From the NCBI GenBank assembly GCA_016801885.1, contig CM028886.1, positions 15,252,366 through 15,316,365 of the forward strand: 64,000 nucleotides of DNA, read 5' to 3'. This DNA comes from Toxotes chatareus (Eukaryota; Chordata; Actinopteri; Toxotidae). Each line of letters begins with the position of its first letter. Position 1 is the stretch's first letter. The translations under genes and the position numbers were made by a program. Positions 11,356 through 24,800 of this stretch are shown piece by piece. The notes under the pieces were generated by a model. It was not told the DNA's origin. It did not search any database and was given only the letters and a program-made list of their open reading frames with translations.

Positions 11356-12595
11356 ATGGATAAATACGAGGATTTAGGATTAGAGGCGAGTAAGTTTATC
11401 GAGGATCTTAACATGTATGAAGCATCCAGAGATGGTTTATTTCGAATGAGAAGGGATGCAGGAAATAACCCCGACTTTGAAGAGACAAGAAGAGTTTTTG
11501 CCTCTAAAATGACTAAAATACACATGCAGAAACAGCAAGAGGAGATGGCAAAAAACAACCAGGCTATAAAAATGAATGGAGGTCACAACAGCACATATTA
11601 CACCAAAGACAGACCGCCCATCAATTGTTACAGACAGTCGGGTGAAGCGGCTGCGAAGCCCCCGATACTCTCTGGCCCTGTTCCGGGCACCACGGCCGGG
11701 AGTCAGTACGCACAGTTTGACGGCCAGAAACACCACGCAGGCATTCAGTCTGAACTTCCAGCCGGCAGGGCATATGGCTACGGAAACAGTTACGATAATA
11801 AGGAGCGCTTAGAGTCACATTCATACCAGCACAACACCCCTACTCCCCCCAGCCCAGGAAACGCGTCTCACAGCGCGCCCACACATGCTCGTCACCCGGT
11901 CAGCCAACCGGCTGCTTGGGCCCCATCCAGAGAGAGCCAGCTTTCTCCATCATTGTCAGGGTCTGGAAGCAGCAGTACGTCTCAGCAGCAGCCCCAGCGC
12001 CTTCCTGCACCTCCCGCTGTCAACAGCCTTCCATCCCAGCAGAGTCCGGCTGTCACCTCTTCTGTAAACAGGAGTCCACCTTCCACTTCTGGGCCAGCCA
12101 GGGGATGGGCTGGAGAGCCTTCTGTATCAGCAAAACCAGACCCCATCCCTGCTCTGCCACTGAGTGCCTTCACTGGAGGAGCAGATTTCCATGTGCAGCA
12201 GCCCTCCATACAGCCCGCAGCCCATTATGCACCACCTTCTCCAACTTCAAGACCCTCTACTAACCATAATGGTCCTGCGGCAGCTTCCCCTACCCTTCCA
12301 GCACCTTCTGAAACACCTCAACCCAAAGCCCAGTTGACACCCGCTGCCTTGAGCCATGGCAGTGTCTCCAAAAGCAGCAGTCAGGGTCAAGGTCAGAGCC
12401 AAATACCTGGCTGTGGACAAGCCGCCAATACTGGAGCGGACGTCCCATGTTCCCCCAAGCCTGTCCAGCTACCCTGCCAGTCTCTCATCACGCAAACCCC
12501 TGAACAGGGGCCTTCAGCGGCTGAAATAAAATTAGAAGCTCTCACTAAACGGCTGGAAAAAGAGATGGATGCCCAACCAAAGGCAGACTACTTTG
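11356..12595 (+). CDS. limd1: LIMD1 exon 1 (N-terminal and disordered region)
   Basis: The exon holds 413 codons plus one base. The ATG at 11356-11358 has AAA immediately upstream (A at -3), and the protein begins MDKYEDLGLEASKFIEDL as in human LIMD1. The single large exon covers the whole pre-LIM region, ending KADYF plus G. The donor GTAAGA is at 12596. Reading through the donor would add only KTF and a stop, so intron retention would give a 417-residue form lacking all LIM domains. Confidence 0.97.
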
Positions 12596-15500
12596 GTAAG
12601 ACTTTCTAGACTACCAGCACCAACAAGGAGGCTTCTGTCAGACCTCTACTGTAAGGCCCACTGAATGACAGAACCACCCACCCACAGTTCAGAACATTAA
12701 ACCACTTGTTTTTGATTTCGTATTTACACACACACACACACACACATGCACACACACTGTCACCCTTTGTCAGCTTTGTTTTCTGTCTTTCCCTTAGACA
12801 GAGATAGACCCACAATATTTATGTGTGGTCTAATCAGGAGGACATCCCTGTCTTTGTTTGATGGCATTAACCATGGTCTTTGCTGATAAAATAGTTAAAC
12901 TACAGACACTGCTGGAGGTCTTTCTCTTTTCTACTGTGGAATTCAGAATAATTTTCCAATTTGTCTCATGTCTTTTTTGAAATGATTCATTGTCTGCCTT
13001 CTTGGCAGCTGCAACAAACATTTGAGCAGTAAAAGGTGGGGCTAAGGACAGAAAGAAGTATGCTGACCTCTTGTCTCCTCAGAAATTTAACGTGTTACTA
13101 CTGAGTCAACATTAATAACTTAACTCATTAGCTAGAGTTTGATCACTTTGGTCTGGTCTGTGCTTCATTAAATCTGCAGTTGTTTTGATATCTTTTCCAC
13201 TATTGAGTGACTGACAGAAGCATTCACTGTTTCCCATATGATGTCATCGCTGCAGACCTGTGCTTGCACATTTCTCATTACTCTTTTTGTGAGCATGCCA
13301 TGCATGCTTGTGCATGTGATGAACACATGCGCACAAGGAAAGTGATACTGAATAACATCATCTGTGACTGTTAGTTCTGGTTTTTGGGGGCACATTAGGA
13401 ACAAGTAACCCGTGGCTGCCCATCATAAGCAGAATACTATCTCTCACATTAGTGCCTGCTGTACATTAGCTGCCGTATCTCCACCATAGAAGCTCTGTCA
13501 TTAATGCAACAGAAAATAACACATGCTTTGATGTGACACCAGTTGACAAATGCAGATATGGTATATAGGCACGATATGGTTTGTACTTCCAGGAGTGTCT
13601 TTGTTACAGAGTATGCTGGCGCTCATGTTTTGACCAGGTGTTTGGAGCCAAGGCCATTCATGAAAACGGGATGTCCCGCTTCAGGAACGAAAGATAGTAG
13701 GAGGGAAAAGAGCGTGAGATGAGTGATGCTGGGTTCGAAGCCACAAAGCACCCCTAGTACACACACACACACTGCCCACCCTCGCCTCCTCACTGGAGGA
13801 ATTTCCTGTTGGAATGTCACGATTGTAATTCACAGCCTTCCTCAGCCCCCGTGTGCTTATATTGGTGTGTAAGGGAAGATGTTCTGGCGTACGTCACTGT
13901 CACGACAAGGCTCATAAATAGAACAACAACGTGAATATTACAGATGTGTGGGAGAGCACAGTGTGCAGTCAGCAGAAGTGTATGTTTTAAACCAACACCG
14001 TATATGTCTTTATTCACACACACATTCTCACATAGCCCACACACGGTTCCTGTGAGGAGTTTTCCACCAGAACCTGGCTCATCCTCTGAGTCACTCTTTT
14101 ATGCCAGAAAAAAACTTGTGTAGGCTAGCTGTCTTCACAAAACTTTAGTGTCTCCATAATTCTGCGTAGAAAATCTGAAAAAGACGTATACATTCCTCAA
14201 ACTTTTGAGCACTTTTAGTGTGTGGTCACTTTTGTTAATCCTATTTATTTTTGAATGTTTGAGGTTAACATTTTTTTGTGTGCATTAGGACAATATATAA
14301 TGTTCTTTTTCTTTTAAAAAAAATCTCTACCAGTGCCATGGCTGTATTTAACTGTTCTAGTGAGCTGTGTTTACACATAGGGCTTGGATCCATCAGAGTT
14401 CCCAACTGTACACTGAGTGCTGATTGGCATAACTGCAGCTGGAGGTTCTGGGAAAATGAGTCCAGTGCCAAACGGCTGCACCGGGGGAACACTGAGGAAT
14501 GTCTGAAGGAAGTTAGCAAGGAATTTTAAAAATGAGGTCTTAAGATAAAAAGGGGAGGGGAGTCCCACACAAGTTTAGAGGTGCCTGCGGTGTAGCTGAA
14601 TGGATGAGTAGACAAACGGGGAGATTTAGGGACAAGTTTGTGGATACTTCTTTGTCCTTGGCCACAAGAGCCTGAGAGGATGTGAGATTTATAGACAAGT
14701 TCATCCAAGAGGGGAGAAGTGGTGGGGCATCCTAGTGTTCCCCCCTTCCCCTGACTTTCACACACACACACACACACACACATTCAGTGGAGCATTTAGT
14801 GTTGTGTTAAGATGGAGGATTAATTTATCCCATCTGGCTGTGAATGGAAAGCTTCGTCTTAACTCTTCCCAGGGATTCTTGGCTTCTGCTTTGGCGCGCT
14901 TTGAGGGCTAACTTTTGTGTGTGTTTGTGTGAATGTGATATCCTCTAACGCATGTCTCCATGGCCTTTCGTCTGTGAATATATGGCCTGCGGTTTTATAC
15001 TTAAATTTAATATGCTGTGTCTTTTTGGGTGTGGTGTCTGTGTGTGCTGTGCTATGAGAAAGACAATGATGCCATAGGTGACACATCATGGTTTTTCTGA
15101 ATGAGATTGTGATATGCATAGTTGTGCTATTTGTAAAGTGATTTCACGTGATGGATGTGTTGTAGGTGGAATTTAGTCCTGTCTTCAGTGTGAAAATTTA
15201 CCTTTCATTGCTCAGACCTTTGAATTTATACTTTAAAATTTGAATACTTTGGGCTGAGTGGTGAAGTGACAATGCTACTAGAACTACTACCATAAGCTAC
15301 AGGGTATAATAGGTAGACTGAGTCTGTTGCATAGATTGAAGTAATGGATAAACAGTTGAGCTCATCTGATAGGGAGGTGGTGATGCGTTCATCTGTTAAA
15401 TGTTTTTCATACATTTTAGTGAAGGATATGGTGGTGTTCTATTAAAGTCAGTTTTATCATTCGGTGGATGTGTAATAGATGAATCTGAGAGCTAAATGGT

Positions 15501-18500
15501 TGAGTCAGCAACTTCTACAGTGTGTGACAAAGGTTTAGTTTTTAGTTGTTGGCATTTTGGCCAGCAAACAGCCATCTACTGGGAGTTTTGACAGCATGGA
15601 AAGGTGAGAGGGGGTGTTACGAGGGGTGAAGTTTTGGCTCCCATGTTTTGCTTCCCCTCCCCCCACTTGCAGCCAGCAGTCAGGGCCCTAGAATAATCAC
15701 ACTGTTTTGGAATATGGGACTCTGGCCAAAAGCAAATTTGTAGTGGCCCTACAGGCGAGGAAGTTGCTACAAAAATGAGGCATTTTTGGTTACAAATGGG
15801 AAAAGAGAAGAAAGAATGAGCTTTTACAACATTTTTGTTTTTGTGGGGCATACAAATCAAAGTTATAAAAATTTAAAGGAAAAATGTCCTTGGCCCAGTG
15901 TCAGACCCTGAAAAAGTACCATGTACTGTACTGTACTGTGCTGAATGTATACTGTTTTCCTGAGAATCTTATTCCCCCTAAGTTGTTTGTTCTCAGACAT
16001 GAACTGTTTGCAGTAAACATTTATAGAAGAAAAGCTTGGAAAGAATGTGATTTAAAGGACCTTAACACATTCATTTCAGTATTTTGAGGGCATGACTACT
16101 TTATTATTGTGTTTTCATGTAAACAACATAGCTTACATAAGAGCAGCATTCTTTTGCTTTCTAATAATATCCCTCTATTATCTCTAAATCTTTTTTCCAG
16201 CCGCTGGGGCCCCTGATGATGTGTCCTCTGTTGTGGTATTAGGAGAGGCTTTAGCTGAATTATATATAGCCCAATTGTATATTGTGTTACTGACGGTCTT
16301 TGAGGAGAAACGTTTGAAGAAAGTTATAAAAATGTAGCCGTGTGCATTTTTGGAGGAGGCAGCCTCGTGATGTGTGTTGGATAAAGTGGAAACAGAAGTT
16401 TCTTTGTCAGTGTTCGAGGAGGACCAGGGCTGGGCCCGGGCTGGGCTGGGCCGGGCTGGGTTCTTCTGCTGAGCTCTACTTCTCTGTCTCCAGGGAGTTT
16501 TTCTATAAAAACATACACAACTAACCTCATGCACATCCACACACATCCTCAGCGCTAAAAAAGAAACTCATGTTCTTGCTTTCAACCTCAATTAATGCTG
16601 TTGACCCTTTAGTTGCTGTGACTTTAACTTAATACTTCATGATTGGATGGTCATATCATACCGTATCTGATTGATTTAACAGCTAGCTGACTACCCATTA
16701 CGGTCAGCAGTGATGGGGGTTGTCACTTGTCACAGTCCATATGTCACTTGTCATATCATGCCATGTCATACAGTTCATGCCCAGGGGGAGAGGCGGAGAT
16801 TGACAGGGGAGTGGAACAACTAAATATAAAAATTTCATGTGAGGTGTCAAGGAAAGTAGTGTTTCACCCTCAGTAGGTCCAAATTTTAAAAAAGTAGTTA
16901 TATATTGATCACATTGTTCATGAACTGTTAAAGGTATTCCTCACCCAACACATGAGAGAAAGAAAACCCTTACTTTAGGCTTTTATTTCTGTTCCTTTTT
17001 AATATTTATTTTCTCTGCACATCTGTTATAAATCTGTTTGTCTTGGATGAGTGAATGGATGGATATTAAGTAGACCCTGATGTCTTAATATAAAGCCACA
17101 CTGATTATGTGTGTTGTTAGTGTTGAAACACTTTGATTTTTATCTAAGTCTTTATTAACAGACTTCTCAGTCTTCTCTGAGCCAAGTCAAATAAGCAAAT
17201 AGGCATATATTTCCCCTTTCAGTGATACAGCCTGCTAACCAGTTTCCTGACTTATTCAATTTTTTTTTCTCCGTCTCCATTGTGTTTGTATGGTCTAATC
17301 TGGATCAGAGCCTCCACAACTCTTTCTGACAATGATCTAATTGTGAAACTTAGAGTGTTTAAGTATGATTAAACGTTGTATCGGACTTTATTTGTGTCTT
17401 AGAAATATTCGGTGATTGAGCATGTGTTGATATAGTGTGTGACTACATCAGTACTTACATGTGTTAAGTAAGTAAATAAATGAATTGTACCGATCTAACT
17501 GAATGAATGACAGATTACTTGAATATGCGACTTTCCTGACTCAGTGATATTCTCTGTTGTGTTGCAGGAGTCTGTGTTAAGTGTAACAAGGCAGTTTATG
17601 GAGCCAACCAGGCCTGCCAGGCAATGGGAAGCCTCTACCATGACAGCTGCTTCACCTGCAGTGCCTGTAGTAAGTAAACACACATACACAGCATACCTTC
17701 ACTAAGTCCATTCAGACATTTTCATCTTTCTTCCTTGGTTGATTCACATGTAAAGATCATGTCACTTCCTGACTAATAGGCTGCCAAAGACCCTGTCCTC
17801 TTAACTGAAAGTTGTACCCTCTTCTTCAGTTATTCACTGCCCCAAGCAAAAACACACAATTATTTAGGGATTACTGTCCTGTTCTGCTGGTGTTTGGTTT
17901 CTGGGTGTGCCAGTCACTCCTCAAGCCCACACAAAGACACACAGCAAAACACACATGCAAAACCTCAGTCAACTGAATAGTTTGTAGTATAAATTCATAG
18001 TCTGCACTCTGTTTTTAAAGTGTATCCAAATCCTGTGCAGAGCTTGAAAAAGATGCTTTTAAATCCACAGATCATGGTTAAGTGAGGTGGGACTTTTCAG
18101 CATGTATTGCATGGCACCATTAATGATATATACAACTTTTACAACATTGTCAAAAACAATATCTTTTTGTTATTTGTGGTTTAATTCCCTGAGGCAGAAA
18201 CTGTTTAAATTTTTCACACAGAATAAGCAAGTTACAACAGATTACAGCCAGCCATTATATGTCTGATGAGATGCTCCTCTAACATAAAAGATAATACAGG
18301 TCAAGTTACAGAAAGTTTTCACCACTCCAGAGTGAACTGTCTGGTGGAGATTGTCGTTCTGACCTGTGTATTGTGTATCAGTTAAACCTGTGTCAGTGGA
18401 CTACTCATTCACTGCTGGGCCGGTTTTTGGTTTTACTTTGTCAGTTCAGACAGTTTACCTGACCAATTAGTTACAGTCAGACATGAGCTGAGGTTCATCA

Positions 18501-18758
18501 GCCTGACTGCACTGTCCAATGTATGACTCATCTGTAGCTTCCTGGCTGGATAGCAGTACATTTATATAGCTGAATGATGACCTGGCTGTCCACTCTAACC
18601 AATTAAAATCTCGGTCCCAATAATGGTGGGTATGTGGAGTGTTTATGGCACAGTGGTGACCTCTACTTAGGGCCATCATTCTGCATCACCTTTGACCTTG
18701 CTGGTTACACCCCCCAAATTTATGATTAACATCTCTGTGTTTTGTTTTACTCATCTTC

Positions 18759-18803
<45 letters not shown>

Positions 18804-21800
18804 GGGGGGGTTCAGAGTGAAACTGATGTCTAAAGTGGGGAGGGGGGCCAACAAACCACATACCTCTCATACCTTGCTCCATGTGAGGGCATAAGGGTTG
18901 TGTTTGCCGTGAGTGGCCCCAGGGAAAAGCATCTCTGCTGGGGAGGAATGCAGGCATAGGGCCCCTCAGTAGGTTGGGCTCCAGGAGGACACTGGGTGCT
19001 GTTATGTCATCTGGGTACAAAGAGATGGGAGTACAGTATGGCATAGGGAGACCATTCAGTGGGAACACACCACGCACCACATGCAGCCAGCCAGGGGTAC
19101 ACTGATACATCTACTTATGTATTTATGCTTGTATAGTATAGTATAGTAGACAACATGATGAAGCCAAATATGCAGTGCATTAATATTAGGCATCCCTTTT
19201 CATCTTCCTCCAAAACATCTGGAGTTGCATAACAAGTCTTTATGACTGTGAACTTCCTTCCATGCCCATACTCCACCAGTTCCTCCAAGGTGACTGAGAG
19301 GCAGGTGGCTAGGACATTCCATGTTTCTGGGATTCAGTGCTTTGCTGCAGGGAGCTTCCTTTCAGGCTAATCATTAACTGTTTACAAACAGTTCACCGTT
19401 AAACCCAATTCCAGTTGGAGATTAAGTCCTCTTTGTTGGAACTGGGTTACACAGTAGCTAACAAGTTTCTGAAAAATGGAAGAGAATAGAAGGAAAAAGA
19501 ACACAATTGCCTTTCCTTATGTGAAATCCTCTCATATTTGCCTCCAGTATATTTATATGTAAAATGAAATGCAGGTAGAAATGACTTCACAACTGTTTGC
19601 ATCTTCCTGGCAACTGTATTAAGCATTTTGGTAATTCTGCAGTCCACAGTCTTTGGAGAGCTTAAACAAGGATCTGATTGGTCTCAAATCCACTGGTATG
19701 TTAACATCTGGTGGGTAGAATGTCCGGGCCTTGACCAAATGTCCCAGGTGCTGTTCACAGTCAAAGAAATGCATTCAGACTACTGGGAAGAATTCCTGAA
19801 AGTGCACAGAAGATTTTTACTTTGTCAGTCAAACATACATGGATTTCTTTGGCTTTAGATGAGAATGAATGTCAGAGTAAACATTCTACAAATCAGTCTA
19901 CAAATGTGAAATTGCTAAAAAAGAGAAATGGCTCTTTTACTGAGATGTCTAACTTGAGTAATTTACTCACAGAAAAGAGCAGGGCTAAGGCTCGATTAGG
20001 AAGTCATGGCAGGGTCATTGTGAATTGCTTATTTTCTGAATGGGATAACATAAGGGAATTCAAAGAATGTTTTAATTAGAAAATGGCTGTGTGTTTTGTT
20101 CTGTCCCTCAGGTGTTTTACATTTTTATGAAAGTGCAATAGTCACACTTCTTTCTGCTTTTCAAACAGCCCTGACTCCTGACTTTAATTAAGCTCTTATC
20201 TTTCTGCAAAGCTCAAAGCCTTCCCTCTCTAACTAACTGGGAAAAAAAGACAGGAATGCAAAGAAGAGGAATGGCCCATATCTCACTTTCATCCCCTTCA
20301 TCCTTCCCTTTTTCCTTAAGGGACACGGTTCCAAGACTATCTGTCAGTAATTACCCAAGACCCGTTCGACACCTTGGCCCGATCAAAATGACTTGTCTCC
20401 TCTTAAGGTATTTATTGTGCGAGCTTTGGCTAGACCTTGGTTGCTATGTGACCATAATTATTCTATTACAGTAAGGTAATGTAATTGTGAATAACTGGTT
20501 CAGAGAATTTCATGTGCCATTTATTTAAAAGGATGAATCATGGGATAGTTTTTTCTTTTTTCTTTTTTTTTCCCTTTGTTGTTATCTTCATATTCAACAG
20601 AAAATTCAAACTTGTTATTAAATACTCAATCTAAGTACTTCATCACATGGAGGAAAAAATCCCCACAAAAAAATCCAGTGTTTCCATAAAGCAGTCCTGC
20701 TCAGTAACTTGCAACATTGCCCTTTGTGGCTTAATACTGAGATCTCTGCTGTCTGAAGAATAACAGCATGAGCTGTGTTTCCAAGTGGCTAAATGACTGT
20801 GAGTCTATCTGGATGCAAGTAATCAGGTAAACAGAGCATGAGATGGGAGATAAAGAGGGCTCCTGTTCACCAAGGTTAACCCCTCCTCCTCCCTGCTGTC
20901 CCCTCCCTCACCTCCCCACTCAGAAAATGTGAGGAATGTTCCCTCTTCCTGTGGGACCTGGGCAAGAATAGCTATGTGAAGTGAGCAAGGAGGTTTTGCT
21001 GTGTGTGTGTGTGTGTATGTGAGTGTGTGCTGCTATAATAAGCCAGATCCAGACCATAGAACGATTAAAGCACACAGACAGACAGGAAGCACATGCAGCA
21101 TGTGGAAAGGAACAAAGAAGAGGAATATCAAGTCATTGTAGATCTTGGCCTGTGGTTGCCATGAAATCTAATAGAGTAGAGTGTTTAATCTGTTGCACCT
21201 GTCCAGTAATTGAATTTAATCAGCATTTTCCCCACGTGTTTGATCCAGATGTGTTCCTTGTTCCACTGCAGCCTGCTCTGTGTCCCAGCAATATTATATT
21301 AAGACACCAGCACACCATAGATCCGTTTATTTGATTTATCTGCCTGGGATTCTGCAGGATATAATGAATATTGCAAGAGGGTCCATTACCTTCGAATGAC
21401 TGTAATTAATCACCATGGTCTTTATGCATTAGTGCTGTAACTATTTTCTGAGACCGGGCTCATGGCTTTGCAAGATTTTCCACTAAGACGTTTCATCATC
21501 ATATCACTGGCTTACCTTTTCTAGTCTGCCTTAATCTACTTATTGTACCTCAATAATGACAAAAAGCTTTTTTTCTTTCGGACAGGCAGTGTGTGAGAGT
21601 TCCAGGTGCAGATCCTGCCTTTGTACTGCTCACGTAAAATGATAAAAAAAATCTGTTTTTGCAGGTCGAAAGCTAAGAGGGAAGGCTTTCTACTATGTCG
21701 GAGGGAAGGTTTTCTGTGAAGAGGACTTCCTGGTGAGCAGTCAATACATGATCAATACTTAGAACATCTACTGACATATGTGGTCTTCTAAGTTTTTTTT

Positions 21801-24800
21801 GTGATTTCACCCAATCCATGTCTCTGTTGTCTAAAGTTTTACAAATCTTTTTGTGATTGTGATCAACAAGGAATCATCGCTTTAAATCACCATAAGTAGG
21901 TTCATTAAGGTTTCTTAATTAAATGCAACCTACAAAATGTCAAATATCAACTTAAATACACAATTTAGGTTAGAGGCTTTCACCTTGTGGCCCAGTTTCT
22001 AGCGTCTAATGCACCGATTCATATCAGTTTCCTCCCCTGGGTGGGACTGGAAGGAGGTCAGTAACTGGAGAAGCTGCTTTGCTATGGTTTATAGGGTGGA
22101 GGGCAGGCAGGCCGTTCACACCACTGCTGTATGTCTGCATGTCCTTTGCACAAATGATAGGATGTACATGAAGGACAGTTGAAACCCCCTGGTAAAATTT
22201 GTTGTAATTTTGAGTATGCATTTTGCCGCCAGTGTGAACATTGTGTTTTCACAGGAAATCCACCCATTTTTTGTTTTTCTGCAAATACTTTCCCAGCTCA
22301 TCCTTTTATTTACACTATCAGTAGCTCTGTGCGTGTTTACCACGGGAGCCCTCTTGGTATAAAACCTTATCTAATCATCCTTTCACCAAAAGCTTTTAGT
22401 TGATCAATTAAAGTCAAAATTTATACTGAATTAAATTTGCTCTGGCTCTGCTCCCTCCATGTGCTGTTAATTACGTCTGCTCTTCTGCTCGGCCTTTTAG
22501 TGTGGCGATTCTGCACTGACACTGCTCATACATAATAACGAATAATAATACTGAGCTAATTTATTCAAATACGTTATCGGTTAAATGCCAGTCTCAGGAC
22601 CCACACCATATTCACTGTTAAAGGCCTTGTTTGCTGTCTTTTGTAACAAATTCCACACACAATCTGTGTTTGGTGTTTTGATTTTTTAATTATAGACTAT
22701 GGAGATTTTGCTCTCGAAGAGGGAAAGTGGTGATTTTAAGTTGTTTCAAGGAGGAATTTTAGTACAACTACACATGCTAAACCACATAGACTATTTGGGA
22801 TTATGCCTGGGAGACACAGTGGAGTTGTTTAGTGCTCAGTCTGAAGCAGAGAGTCAGAGGTTTCAGTCATCCACTGAAGAACCAAATTCCAATGACATCA
22901 CTGTCGTCTTTTCTCTGTCTGTTAAAGTACTCTGGTTTCCAGCAGTCTGCGGACAAGTGCAACGCATGTGGGCATCTGATTATGGACATGGTGAGTGTCT
23001 GTTACTTCTCTCCGGTTGTGTGTAGTTTTGTGTGGGTATTTGTGAGCGTGGGTCAGAGCCAGGTGATGTCAGCAGAAACTTAGTGTTACTTCATCCTAAA
23101 TGAGCTTTCTGTGGACACATCTGGTTAAAAACTCAGGAGGAAGCATTAGCTCTGAATGTGCATCTCTCGCTCTCTCGTACACACACACACACACACACAC
23201 TGTCTGAGTAAAAACAGACATATAAAACATGTGATCAAGTCAGGAAGTGTCGCAGCATTTGAAGGAATTTTCTTGACATGATAGATGTTCTCCATCCAGC
23301 AGACAGAGATGAGGATGTCTTGGTTTTTACTGCTCTGCCTTATCTTCACATCTGCATATTTAATATGCTGTATCTCACAACAGATGGGATGATCACTGAG
23401 AGCATTTTTTATATGTTATGTAGATATGCCAGAGAAGACACTGTATTTTCATTGAATTCCTGTGGTTTTCTTTTTAGGTGTGATTACTTTCTGCTCCTGG
23501 TGAGCTTATTTTTTAGCTTTGTCCTTGAGTGACTCTAGTCTAGAAGCGAAGACTATTTGAATTATTTGGGGTGCAAATAGTGAGGAAATTTAAATAGCAG
23601 AATGAAACAGAGCATTGATTTCCTGATATTCTTCACTCGTTTCTTTCTTTATAGATCCTGCAGGCCCTCGGGAAGTCCTACCACCCCGGCTGTTTCCGCT
23701 GTGTTGTCTGTAACGAGAGCCTTGATGGAGTGCCCTTCACTGTGGACACTGAAAATAAGATCTACTGTGTCAAAGACTACCACAGGTGAGCGTCACTTGT
23801 TACTCAGTAGTTCAGAGTAACATGATGAGCGCATGACCTGAATTTATCTCTGATAAATTAGTTTAGCATGACACTGGGGAAAAAGTCTCTGTTTCATATT
23901 CCAAGTGAAATCACAGCGCAGCCCCTTAACTTTCCTTTGCTACTGCAGGATCAGGTTGAGAAGGCCTGCGCAAGTTGACAGAGTTTCTCTCTGACACGTG
24001 TGGCAGACACATGAGAAGTGTAGTCAGGGATGAAAGGAGAGGAGGGAGGAGAGAGAAAGGATCACTGTCCAGTTAGAGGTGCGAGGATTGGCGTGCAGCC
24101 ACAGCTCCTCTCGCCTAAACTCAACACTAACATGCTCTGGAAAGACAAATACAGAGCTTATAACGTCTGATTGAAAAATCAAGGTTTTGTGTGTGTGAGG
24201 AAAATTGATGCTGTGCCTCTTAGCCACTTTTAGAGACTTCATTTAAAAGTGAATTATCAACAGTAGCACCTGTAGTGCCTCAACTTCTACAGCAGCTCCA
24301 CACTTAACAGCCTTTCTTCTCTCTGCTGGGACAGCTTGTACTGCACAGCCAAGCACATGGCCGATCACTGTCTGGCAGCTCCCACATGTTCTCTACGCTG
24401 ATTAAATCAGACAAACCTTATTGTGTATACAGTATGTGTTTGACTTTTAGCCACAGTCATGCCCATCCACACTGAGAGGCCCTTTGTTATTCCCTCAGAC
24501 ATCCAGGTGCCAGCCATGTGTGTGGAAATAATGAATTCTTTTTGCTTTTTGTTTTTCTACTCCGTTTTGGATTTGGGGAATCACGTGTGTGAGGGAAAGC
24601 CAGCACATCTGCAAACCTGGCATCTCCTGAGTCAAATCAGGATCTTCAATCTAGTCAGTCAGGAGAAAAAGAAGGTGGAGGCTAAATGAGTTTAAGGTTG
24701 AGTGAGGGACATCAGATATGAACTGTAACCATTACAGTGTTTCGATAAATTGAATTTAATTTGCTTCATTAATGAGCTTCAGTTATTTGGTCACAATAAA

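Larger units (their letters stand above)
12596..17567 (+). other. limd1: LIMD1 intron 1
   Basis: A 4.97-kb intron. It holds CA/GT runs (12727-12745, 14759-14782) and a G-rich tandem repeat at 16427-16460. No coding sequence or RNA gene is recognised. Confidence 0.75.

Noticed and set aside
13260..13340. Palindrome-like GCATGC/TGCATG cluster
   Set aside because: Short, low-complexity alternating sequence that forms no stem of useful length.
16184..16546. 120-codon minus-strand open frame, Pro/Ala/Arg-rich
   Set aside because: Its composition comes from the GGGCT tandem repeat. No family resemblance is seen, and it lies inside LIMD1 intron 1.
18751..19110. 119-codon minus-strand open frame ending in a poly-His-Thr tail
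   Set aside because: The tail is the (GT)20 tract and the rest matches no protein I know. Probably chance.
22699..23083. Open frames overlapping LIMD1 exon 4
   Set aside because: They use other frames or intron sequence. The true exon is only 63 nt, in the frame giving YSGFQQSADKC.
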